DNA of 9,597 nt from Lachnoclostridium sp. UBA2905 (GCA_002349525.1 DEDL01000010.1:24147-33743), one strand, 5' to 3'; numbered from the stretch's first letter, positions 1-7,251 are shown. Notes: generated by a model from the sequence alone, not told the origin. A program made the numbers and translations.

Positions 1-240
1 ATAATTAGTCTAAAAAGAAAAATAATATAAATAAAATATAAAAAACAGATGAACAATTTGCTGTAATGTGTTATACTACCCCTAAGCAGATTGTTATATA
101 TAAAAAAGCAAAAAATAGGTAAATAAAATAACAAAAAGTCATAGAAAACTGAAAGTTATAATGATAAAATGTACATTGAATTATAGTTTGAACTGAAAAT
201 TGTATGGAATTCTTTTTTTTGACGAAAATATTTGAAACGC
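1..240. other. AT-rich intergenic DNA, no gene seen
   Basis: This stretch is very AT-rich, with A and T runs, and has no credible reading frame with a ribosome binding site on either strand. A TATACT at 72-77 preceded by TG (69-70) has the look of an extended -10 element, with only a poor -35 (TGAACA, 50-55). A TATAAT at 157-162 has no matching -35. Either could be fortuitous in DNA this AT-rich. I looked for riboswitch-like conserved cores and saw none. Confidence 0.6.
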
Positions 241-246
241 AATCGG

Positions 247-275
247 TTGAAAAAAAAAGAGAAATCTGTTACAAT
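247..275 (+). promoter_or_regulatory. Sigma-A type promoter of the giant surface protein gene
   Basis: A -35 element TTGAAA (247-252) is separated by exactly 17 bases from a -10 element TACAAT (270-275). TG at 267-268 gives an extended -10. Transcription would start near 282, leaving a leader of roughly 65 bases before the ATG at 349. No operator-like dyad is obvious around it. The call is from sequence match only. Confidence 0.72.
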
Positions 276-335
276 ACAGTTTAAGCATGTTTTCATTTTA
301 AATAATGCATTTATATATGTTTTTTATTTCTAACT

Positions 336-341
336 GGGAGG
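336..341 (+). promoter_or_regulatory. Ribosome binding site of the giant surface protein gene
   Basis: GGGAGG lies 7 bases upstream of the ATG at 349, which is near-ideal spacing. The first codons after that ATG encode a classical signal peptide, so the start is well supported. Confidence 0.88.
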
Positions 342-348
342 ATAGAAT

Positions 349-453
349 ATGAAAAAAGGGAAGAATTTACTAAAAAGAGGAATGGCACTAATTTTGTCAT
401 TTCTTATGGTAGTGTCCGTTATACCTACCGACGGGATAAAAATTGCAAAGGCA
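349..453 (+). other. Signal peptide coding segment
   Basis: Residues 1-35 have a basic n-region (Lys/Arg at positions 2, 3, 5, 9 and 10), a hydrophobic stretch rich in Leu, Met and Val, and A33-K34-A35 before the predicted type I cleavage site. A Cys is absent at the cleavage site, so this is not a lipoprotein signal. Confidence 0.88.
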
Positions 454-3400
454 GCGGTAACAGATACGACCAGTGTTTCGTATGCGATTGTTAGAGGTGT
501 GACGGATGTTGCATCAGTAAATATGCCAACTAAGTGGGATAGTACGAATGCCACTTTAACGGAAGTAACATCAAAGACAAGAGATCTTTTTGCAAAGACA
601 ATGTATGTCAAATTGAATAGTGATGTAACAGAGAGTAATTTTGGAAAACTTATTGAATTTACATCAGGAGCTTCATATTCAAGAATAACAGGAACAATTG
701 TCTTTGACTTTGCAGGTCATAAGATTGATAGAACAGGTATGACTAAATCTTCTAATAAAAATGCAGCACTTGTATTTAGTGGAGTGGAAAATGTCAAGGT
801 AACTTCATCTGTAGGACGCGGACTTGTTACAGGCGTTAAGCAGGATTCCACGGATGACATGGGAACTGTATATTTATATGGTATAGGTGCTCAGTTAGAT
901 TGTCTTGTTGAAAACATTGATATTAAAAATAATACATATGATTTTACAGGAAAAGGTGACATATATCCTTTGGAAATAAGAACACCTAAAAAGGTTGTAG
1001 TTAACAATGTTACTGTCAAAGATAACGCGTGTGTTCATTCAGAAAAGACGGTTCCATGGGCTGCTATGAGTATTGAGAGTAGTGAAAATAAAGGAATAAT
1101 GTCTGATAGTGTTTCCTTGAAAGGAAATATTAACATTGAAAACAATCTTAGTGCTGTAAGAAATGATGCAGCATCAGCAGTTGACAGAGGTATTGTATCT
1201 AATATTAATATTGATATTAACGAACTTAGTAGCTCTTCATCAATTAATGTAAGTGATTTCAAACCATTTTATGGCGGTGAAACAATTGATACAGAACCAA
1301 TGTTTACAAATGTTTCAGGAAACTTACTTAGATGCTTTAAGACGGAAAACAGTAAAGCTAACTGTATTTATAAAAATCCGAATTACGAAGACAGCTACTT
1401 CTATGGCAAGACAAGAAAAGTATCATTCTATAAGACAGTAGATGATGAGGAGCCTGTAAAAGAAGATTACGTTGCTCCTTACACATTAATTGACAGACCA
1501 AATGTAACAGATGAAGAAGGTAACAAGATTCTTGACTGGTATTTTAAGGAGTCTGGTAATATAAATAGTGATTATGATTTTGATATGCTTCCTGAAGAAT
1601 TAAGTATTGATTTTATCGGGGCAGATTCAATTGTTCTTTATGGTAAAGCACATACACATACAGGTGGAAAGACATGGCTTACTGATTCAAATAAGCATTG
1701 GCATAAGTGTACAGTAGATGGATGTTTTTATGAAAATGGAATATATGATCAGGGTGAGCATGACTTAAAGAGTGTTACTGAGATAGTAAAAGAGTCAACA
1801 GGATGTGGAAGTATTGGTGTTAAGGCAACCATGAAAAAGTGTTCTGTATGTGGCTATGTTGTACCTGATTCAAGAACGGAATCAGAGTATGAAGCACATA
1901 CTGACATTCAGACAATTGTTGAGAAGGAAGAGGCAGCTTCATGTAAGAAGCCTGGACAGAAGATTACAATTACAAAATGTATGAACTGTGGTAAAGAGTT
2001 AAATAGAGTTGTTGAAGATTATGGAAAGCTCCCTCATACAGCAGGTAATACAACTGTAGAAAATCATGTTGATGGAACATGTACAGTAGATGAGTCATGG
2101 GATGAAGTTGTACGTTGTACAGTTTGTGGAACTATAATAAAAAGCGACCATAAAACTGTTGCAGCAAAGGGACATCAGCCAGGAATGGCACATCAGGAGA
2201 ATGTAAAGGATGCTGACTGTGAAAATCCAGGTGGATATGATGTAGTTTCAAGATGTACTGTTTGTAATGAAATTGTAAGTTCAAAACATTATGAAGGTGA
2301 ACCAGCAAAAGGACATCAGCCAGGACAGACACAGAGAGAAAATGTTGTGGATGTAACATGTACAACAGATGGTTCTTATGATGATGTTATCAGATGTACT
2401 GTTTGTAATAAGGTTATTTCATCAGAACATCATGTAATAGAATGCACAGGACATGACAATGATGAGGGTGTAAGATCCAATGTTGTTCCTGCTACATGTA
2501 CTAAAGATGGTTCATATGATATTACATATACATGTAAACGATGCGGCAAGACAACAGTAGAAACAAATGTTGTAGAAAAAGCAAAGGGACATCAGCCGGG
2601 AATGGCACATGTTGAGAATAAGGTAGATGTAACATGTACAACAGATGGTTCATATGACGTGGTTTCAAGATGTAATGTTTGTAATGAAATTTTAAGCTCA
2701 TCACATTATGAAGATAAATGTACGGGTCATGATTTTAGTAATGGTAATCCAAGAGTGACCTGGAGTGAGGATAATAAGACAGCTACTCTTACTATTACAT
2801 GTTCAAGATGTGGAGACCGTGAATATACTGCTAATGTTACATATGCAGGAACTGCAACATGTACAACCCCTGGTAAAGTAATATATTCAGCAAAATTTAA
2901 TAATTCTGAACTTGATAGAGAATATCTTTTCGACAAGAAAAGTGAAGTAGAGGCACTTGGACATGACATGGAGACAATTCCATATAAGAAGGCAACATGT
3001 CATGAAGAAGGTAACAAGGAATACTATCACTGCAAAAGATGTGATAATTATTATTCGGACATTAATGGTATTGTTCCAACAACACCAGATATGCAGATTC
3101 TTGATGTTGATACATTGAGTGGACATAAGGGTGTGCTTGTCCGTGGTTATCCATCAACATGTGTTGATTATGGTATGAAATTACATTATCGTTGTGAGAT
3201 TTGTGGATGCCTTTTTGAAACTGAGGATGGAAGCAAATATGATGAAGCCAATAACAGATATGTAAGTAGTGAGATTACAAATCAGGAGTCACTTAGATTA
3301 CCAATGGATAGTCACTCACTTGTGTATTTTGAACCATTAAGACCAACATGTACAACAATGGGTCATGGAGCATATTATCAGTGTGTGAAATGTAGCAGAT

Positions 3401-6225
3401 ACTTTGATAATGCACAGGGTGTTGGAAAATCATATGACAGTATTGAACAGTTTGAGCTTCCAATGTCACCTCATCAGGAGGTTGTTCATGAAGCTGTTCC
3501 ATCAACCTGCGTTAAGAAGGGTAATATCAAATACTACACATGTAGTGTATGCAACAAGTTCTTTATAGATGATCCTGAAAATCCAGGAGAAAAGATAGAA
3601 GCAGATTATGATAATGACATTCTTCTTGATTATGAAGAACATGTTTGGGAAGATACAACAGATAAGGCTTATCTTAAGGCAATAGCTACTTGTACTACAC
3701 CAACAGAATATTATCAGAAATGTAGAAACTGTACTACAAAGGATGAAGCTCATACATGCTTCGATGAAAGTGATATGGGACATATCATGGGAGAGTTTGT
3801 AGAAGCAAAAGAGCCTACATGTATTGATTCAGGTAACAGAGCATATTATCATTGTAACATTTGTGGTAAGTATTTCTCAGACGAAGCTGGACTTAATGAG
3901 ATAAACTATTATCCAGCTGATGAAAATGATACTACATGCGTATACCTTGCACCAAAGGGACATGATTTTGAAAATGTTATAGATGAGGCTTATCTTAAGA
4001 CTGCAGCTACCTGTAGCAAGCCGGCAGTATACTATAGCAAATGTAAGGATTGTGGAGCAAAAGGTAATACTTTTGAATCAGATATTTATACACCACACAC
4101 ACTTAAATATGTGCCTAAAAAAGAGGCAACATGTACCAAAAATGGTAATGAAGAATACTGGCAGTGTACAGAGTGTCGTCATGTATTTGATTCAGATATT
4201 GGAGATACACCATCTAATAAATGGGTAACACTCTATAGCAGAGTTATTATGAAGCTTGGACATAACTTAGGGACTATATGTGTTACTCCTGCAAGCTGCT
4301 CAGAGAATGGTGTATATTATGATAAGTGTTCAAGATGTGATTATGAGACACCAGAATATAATGTTGAGAAGTATTATCATGAATATGGTGAGCCGGAATT
4401 CACATGGAATGATGATTTCTCAGAATGTAAGGCAACATTTACATGTCAGAGAGAAGGGTGTGGAGATATTCAGGTTGTAACACTTAGAAAAGGTGATGAA
4501 GGATTTGTTCGTGATGAACGGGGAGCTACATGTACTGAAGATGGAGTTGTATCAATTACAGTAACATTCAAGAATGATTTCCCTAATGTTCGTGAAGAAA
4601 GTATTAGTGAGTTCGCAACAAACCAGACAATTACAGAGACAGCACTTGGACATGAATATGGAGAATATGTAAAAGATAATAATGCAACATGTGTTTCTAA
4701 CGAAACAGAAACAGCAACATGTTCAAGATGTGGTGATACAATTTCAAGAGAAATTGAAGGTACTATGACACCTGATAAACATACATGGAATACTGAATAT
4801 ACAGTTGACAGAATTCCAACATGTAGAAATTCAGGAGTAGAATCAATTCACTGTAAATATTGTAAGAAGACTAAGGATCACAGACTTATTCCTATGGTAG
4901 ATCATGAGTTCCCTGAGAATTCATACATGTCAAATCATGATGCAACATGTACTAAGGATGGTACAAAGACCGCATATTGTAAATATGAATGTGGAACAGA
5001 AAGTACAATTGTTGATGAGGGCAGTGCTTTAGGTCATGATTTTGGAGAATATGTTGTAGAAAGAGAAGCAACATGTAACCAGACAGGTATTAAGATAGCT
5101 CATTGTCAGAGAGACGGCTGTGACGGAGAAGATACAATTGTAATTCCAAAGCTTGAGCATAAGTATTCAAAATATACTTATAATAATGACGCAACATGTA
5201 CAAAGAATGGTACAGAAACAGCAACTTGTTCATTATGTGGACATAAGGATGTAAGAGAGAAGAAGAATACAGCTACAGGTCATAAGTATTCAGAGTATGT
5301 ATCAGATAACAATGCAACATGCAGTAAGGATGGTACAAAGACCGCAACATGTTCAGTATGTGGTAATAAGGATACAATTGTAGACAGTGGCAGCAAGACA
5401 GGTCATGTATATGAAAATTATGTATCAGATAACAATGCAACATGTACATCTGCCGGAACAGTTACTGGAACATGTAAGTTCTGTGGAGCAAAGGATACAA
5501 AGGCGGCTCAGGGAAGTCCGGCAGGACATGTCTGGGGAACAGAGTATGTAGTTGATGTATTCCCAACTGCATCACAGGATGGAAGCAAATCAATTCATTG
5601 TACTGTATGTAATGCACAGGGCCAGAGTCTTGCAATATCAAAGACTGCACCTAATGCACTTGTAAAAGCTGATATGCCTATACTTCTTACAAAAGGTGTA
5701 AGTGGTAAGAAGAAGGTAACACTTAAGTGGAAAAAGGATCCGGGTGCTGCTGGATATGATGTATTTGTTACATCAGCAAAGGGAGCAGCAAAATACAAGC
5801 TTCTTAAATCTGTTAAGGGAGCATCTTATACACATAACAAGATTGGTAACAAGGCACTCTTCAAATATTATGTTGTATCATATAAGATGGTTAATGGACG
5901 GAAGCTTTATAACAAGAAATCAGTTGTAATATGTACTGCAACAAAGGGCAATTCAAAGACTAATGCCAAGGCAGTTAAAGTTAAGAAAGGAAGCGCTAGA
6001 CTTACGGTAGGCAAGAAATTTGCTATAAAAGCTTCACTTAAGAAGGAAAGTAAGAAAAAGGGAATGCTTAAGAAGGAAGCTCTTATAAGATATGTATCAT
6101 CAAATAAGGCTATTGCAACAGTTGACAGAAAGGGAAAAATTACCGGACGATCAGCAGGAAATTGTGTAGTTTATGCAATTGCAAACAATGGTGTATACAA
6201 AGCAATTAAGGTTAGCGTACGATAA
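349..6225 (+). CDS. Giant secreted Cys/His-repeat surface protein
   Basis: This encodes a 1958-residue protein of unknown function that I cannot assign to a named family. Residues 1-35 form a signal peptide: a Lys/Arg-rich start, a hydrophobic core around 12-26, and an AKA|AV cleavage site. Residues about 80-330 are rich in short beta strands, Asn and hydrophobic ladders (VFDF, ALVFSG, NIDIKNN, NINIENN), suggesting a right-handed beta-helix. Residues about 355-436 resemble a divergent InlB-B/Listeria-Bacteroides repeat (VSFYKT...DWYFKE...VLYGKA). Residues about 440-1757 are an array of about 27 Cys/His units. Residues about 1778-1866 look fibronectin-III-like. The end (about 1870-1958) looks Big_2-like (YVSSNKAIATVDRKGKITG). 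There is no LPXTG motif, SLH domain or C-terminal membrane helix, so export is clear but anchoring is not. The tail is very Lys-rich while the body is acidic. About 92 Cys are present, of which about 86 lie in the array. Export and modular architecture are seen; an adhesive or metal-binding role is inference. Confidence 0.93.
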   Translation: MKKGKNLLKRGMALILSFLMVVSVIPTDGIKIAKAAVTDTTSVSYAIVRGVTDVASVNMPTKWDSTNATLTEVTSKTRDLFAKTMYVKLNSDVTESNFGKLIEFTSGASYSRITGTIVFDFAGHKIDRTGMTKSSNKNAALVFSGVENVKVTSSVGRGLVTGVKQDSTDDMGTVYLYGIGAQLDCLVENIDIKNNTYDFTGKGDIYPLEIRTPKKVVVNNVTVKDNACVHSEKTVPWAAMSIESSENKGIMSDSVSLKGNINIENNLSAVRNDAASAVDRGIVSNINIDINELSSSSSINVSDFKPFYGGETIDTEPMFTNVSGNLLRCFKTENSKANCIYKNPNYEDSYFYGKTRKVSFYKTVDDEEPVKEDYVAPYTLIDRPNVTDEEGNKILDWYFKESGNINSDYDFDMLPEELSIDFIGADSIVLYGKAHTHTGGKTWLTDSNKHWHKCTVDGCFYENGIYDQGEHDLKSVTEIVKESTGCGSIGVKATMKKCSVCGYVVPDSRTESEYEAHTDIQTIVEKEEAASCKKPGQKITITKCMNCGKELNRVVEDYGKLPHTAGNTTVENHVDGTCTVDESWDEVVRCTVCGTIIKSDHKTVAAKGHQPGMAHQENVKDADCENPGGYDVVSRCTVCNEIVSSKHYEGEPAKGHQPGQTQRENVVDVTCTTDGSYDDVIRCTVCNKVISSEHHVIECTGHDNDEGVRSNVVPATCTKDGSYDITYTCKRCGKTTVETNVVEKAKGHQPGMAHVENKVDVTCTTDGSYDVVSRCNVCNEILSSSHYEDKCTGHDFSNGNPRVTWSEDNKTATLTITCSRCGDREYTANVTYAGTATCTTPGKVIYSAKFNNSELDREYLFDKKSEVEALGHDMETIPYKKATCHEEGNKEYYHCKRCDNYYSDINGIVPTTPDMQILDVDTLSGHKGVLVRGYPSTCVDYGMKLHYRCEICGCLFETEDGSKYDEANNRYVSSEITNQESLRLPMDSHSLVYFEPLRPTCTTMGHGAYYQCVKCSRYFDNAQGVGKSYDSIEQFELPMSPHQEVVHEAVPSTCVKKGNIKYYTCSVCNKFFIDDPENPGEKIEADYDNDILLDYEEHVWEDTTDKAYLKAIATCTTPTEYYQKCRNCTTKDEAHTCFDESDMGHIMGEFVEAKEPTCIDSGNRAYYHCNICGKYFSDEAGLNEINYYPADENDTTCVYLAPKGHDFENVIDEAYLKTAATCSKPAVYYSKCKDCGAKGNTFESDIYTPHTLKYVPKKEATCTKNGNEEYWQCTECRHVFDSDIGDTPSNKWVTLYSRVIMKLGHNLGTICVTPASCSENGVYYDKCSRCDYETPEYNVEKYYHEYGEPEFTWNDDFSECKATFTCQREGCGDIQVVTLRKGDEGFVRDERGATCTEDGVVSITVTFKNDFPNVREESISEFATNQTITETALGHEYGEYVKDNNATCVSNETETATCSRCGDTISREIEGTMTPDKHTWNTEYTVDRIPTCRNSGVESIHCKYCKKTKDHRLIPMVDHEFPENSYMSNHDATCTKDGTKTAYCKYECGTESTIVDEGSALGHDFGEYVVEREATCNQTGIKIAHCQRDGCDGEDTIVIPKLEHKYSKYTYNNDATCTKNGTETATCSLCGHKDVREKKNTATGHKYSEYVSDNNATCSKDGTKTATCSVCGNKDTIVDSGSKTGHVYENYVSDNNATCTSAGTVTGTCKFCGAKDTKAAQGSPAGHVWGTEYVVDVFPTASQDGSKSIHCTVCNAQGQSLAISKTAPNALVKADMPILLTKGVSGKKKVTLKWKKDPGAAGYDVFVTSAKGAAKYKLLKSVKGASYTHNKIGNKALFKYYVVSYKMVNGRKLYNKKSVVICTATKGNSKTNAKAVKVKKGSARLTVGKKFAIKASLKKESKKKGMLKKEALIRYVSSNKAIATVDRKGKITGRSAGNCVVYAIANNGVYKAIKVSVR
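1666..5619 (+). repeat. Array of about 27 Cys/His repeat units in five classes
   Basis: The typical unit reads ATC, then a turn often containing DG or NG, then C-x2-C(G), followed further on by GH or another residue plus His. That gives three Cys and one His per unit. The first-to-second Cys gap defines classes. Gap 11 (SYDVVSRCTVCN type) fills residues about 486-794. Gap 10 with aromatic YY before and YF after the CxxC fills 884-1098 and recurs at 1158 and 1262. Gap 9 preceded by EAYLK occurs at 1115 and 1222. Gap 9 of ETATCSRCG type fills 1448-1712. Two long units with a TWS/TWN start and reversed Cys order lie at 795-872 and 1345-1435. The first partial unit (C454, C459) and the last (C1751, C1754) lack one Cys. 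Cysteines in most units are well preserved while the rest diverges, as expected if they bind metal or pair in disulfides. Similar repeats are familiar from predicted secreted proteins of gut Clostridia; that is recollection, not a search result. Confidence 0.9.
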
Positions 6226-6261
6226 ACTGGTTTAAGCATTTTCATTAATTAAAATTTAATC

Positions 6262-6307
6262 AGTGCCACATAGAAGTAATTTAATATATTTGCTCCTGTG
6301 TGGTACT
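6262..6307 (+). terminator. Hairpin between surface protein gene and pseudouridine synthase gene
   Basis: Positions 6262-6273 pair with 6296-6307 over 12 base pairs including two G-U wobbles. The loop is 22 bases and can close two further pairs. The downstream U tract is broken (TTTAATTTT), so it may be a weak or leaky terminator. It ends only 8 bases before the next ribosome binding site at 6316, so it could also shape translation of the downstream gene. Confidence 0.5.
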
Positions 6308-6315
6308 TTAATTTT

Positions 6316-6320
6316 GGAGG
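6316..6320 (+). promoter_or_regulatory. Ribosome binding site deciding the pseudouridine synthase start
   Basis: GGAGG lies 4 bases upstream of the ATG at 6325. The alternative upstream GTG at 6298 has no such site, sits inside the hairpin arm, and would add nine residues not expected before the S4 domain. The ATG at 6325 is therefore preferred. Confidence 0.82.
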
Positions 6321-6324
6321 ATAT

Positions 6325-7167
6325 ATGATAAGGCTGGATAAATATTTGTCTAATATGACAGGTGAATCAAGAAGTATTATAAAGTCAGAGATAAAAAAAG
6401 GTAATGTAATTGTAAATGGTTCAACTGTATTGAAAGCGGAAAATAAAATTGATGAAATAAAGGATGAAGTGATATATAAGGGTGAGTCAGTTGCCTATTC
6501 AAAATATGCATATTATATGTTTAATAAGCCTGCCGGTTGTGTTAGTGCAACTACAGATAATACCTGTAAAACAGTAATAGATTATTTGAAAAATGAGCAA
6601 GTATCCGGCCTGTTTCCAGTGGGGCGGCTTGATAAAGATACAGAAGGTTTACTGATAATTACAAATGATGGTGAGCTGGCTCATAAACTTTTGTCTCCAA
6701 AAAAGCATGTGGCGAAAAAATATTATGCCAGAATAAAGGGTAATCTTCCTACTAATGTAGAAAAGCGGTTTGAAGATGGACTTGATATTGGAGATGAAAA
6801 AAAGACGCTTCCAGCCAGAATTGAAGTGTTGCAAAATGCCAAGACGACAGAATCAACAGATAAGCTTACAGGCAAAACAGATAATATGACAGGTAATACA
6901 GATAATATAACAGATGTTGTAATAAGCGACAGATCAGATGCTTTACCTGATGAAGGACCTGCTCTTTTTGACAGCGAAGTTTATGTTGTGATAACAGAGG
7001 GAAGATACCATCAGGTAAAAAGAATGTTTAAGGCTGTAGGATGTGAAGTTACATATCTTGAACGCAAAAGCATGGGTGGACTTGAGCTTGATGATACACT
7101 AAGAAGAGGTGAATACAGAAAGCTTACAGCTGAAGAAATAAATACACTCTTAAATACGCTTATTTGA
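6325..7167 (+). CDS. Pseudouridine synthase, RsuA/RluB/RluE/RluF family
   Basis: This 280-residue cytoplasmic enzyme isomerises a specific uridine in ribosomal RNA to pseudouridine. An N-terminal S4 RNA-binding domain spans about residues 1-47 (MIRLDKYLSN, then KKGNVIVNG). The catalytic domain follows, with MFNKPAG at 64-70 and the signature GRLDKDTEGLL at 100-110; D103 is the expected catalytic Asp. KKYYARIKG (131-139) and the C-terminal EGRYHQVKRMF (225-235) are further family blocks. Family members are usually about 240 residues. The excess is explained by a hydrophilic insert at about 173-215, between the PARIEVL strand and the VYVVITEGRYHQ segment, carrying three 7-residue repeats. Which rRNA position it modifies (16S, as RsuA, or 23S, as RluB/E/F) cannot be told by eye. 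It lies 99 bases after the surface protein gene with no clear promoter of its own, so transcription may depend on readthrough. Confidence 0.93.
   Translation: MIRLDKYLSNMTGESRSIIKSEIKKGNVIVNGSTVLKAENKIDEIKDEVIYKGESVAYSKYAYYMFNKPAGCVSATTDNTCKTVIDYLKNEQVSGLFPVGRLDKDTEGLLIITNDGELAHKLLSPKKHVAKKYYARIKGNLPTNVEKRFEDGLDIGDEKKTLPARIEVLQNAKTTESTDKLTGKTDNMTGNTDNITDVVISDRSDALPDEGPALFDSEVYVVITEGRYHQVKRMFKAVGCEVTYLERKSMGGLELDDTLRRGEYRKLTAEEINTLLNTLI
6856..6918 (+). repeat. Three in-frame 21-bp tandem repeats inside the pseudouridine synthase gene
   Basis: Copies at 6856-6876, 6877-6897 and 6898-6918 each start ACAGATAA and share a later ACAG. They encode TDKLTGK, TDNMTGN and TDNITDV. The unit is a multiple of three, so gain or loss of a copy keeps the reading frame. 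The repeat falls in a hydrophilic insert predicted to be a flexible loop. Confidence 0.85.
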
Positions 7168-7200
7168 GTTTGAATTTTGATATTTTGAGTCTTGCTTTTA

Positions 7201-7229
7201 TTGACCTCTTATAAAAAAATTGTTAAAAT
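7201..7229 (+). promoter_or_regulatory. Sigma-A type promoter of hppA
   Basis: A -35 element TTGACC (7201-7206) lies 17 bases from a -10 element TAAAAT (7224-7229), with TG at 7221-7222 giving an extended -10. Start of transcription would be near 7236, leaving a leader of about 30 bases. The imperfect dyad ACCTC (7204-7208) / GAGGT (7233-7237), extended by TATAA / TTAT, spans the promoter and could be an operator. The promoter makes hppA independent of the genes upstream. Confidence 0.78.
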
Positions 7230-7251
7230 TATGAGGTAAACTAAAAAAGAG

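Noticed and set aside
1..240. Riboswitch or small RNA upstream of the surface protein gene
   Set aside because: No GC-containing stem or recognisable aptamer core is visible, and the best promoter lies downstream of this stretch.
219..246. TTGACG (219-224) as the -35 of another promoter
   Set aside because: No -10-like hexamer lies 16-18 bases downstream; the TTGAAA/TACAAT pair is much better.
330..611. 93-codon minus-strand frame near the surface protein start
   Set aside because: It is antisense to the signal peptide region and extends over the strong ribosome binding site of the real gene; no independent start signal was seen.
1666..5619. Possible CRISPR array because of many short repeats
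   Set aside because: Repeats are in-frame, coding, divergent and of unequal spacing, with conserved Cys codons. There is no constant repeat with unique spacers.
440..5619. Horizontal transfer of the giant gene
   Set aside because: Codon and base usage by eye match hppA and the pseudouridine synthase gene, and no mobile-element genes or flanking repeats of convincing length are present.
6298..6324. Upstream GTG start for the pseudouridine synthase
   Set aside because: It has no ribosome binding site, lies in a hairpin arm, and would translate through the GGAGG of the better ATG at 6325.
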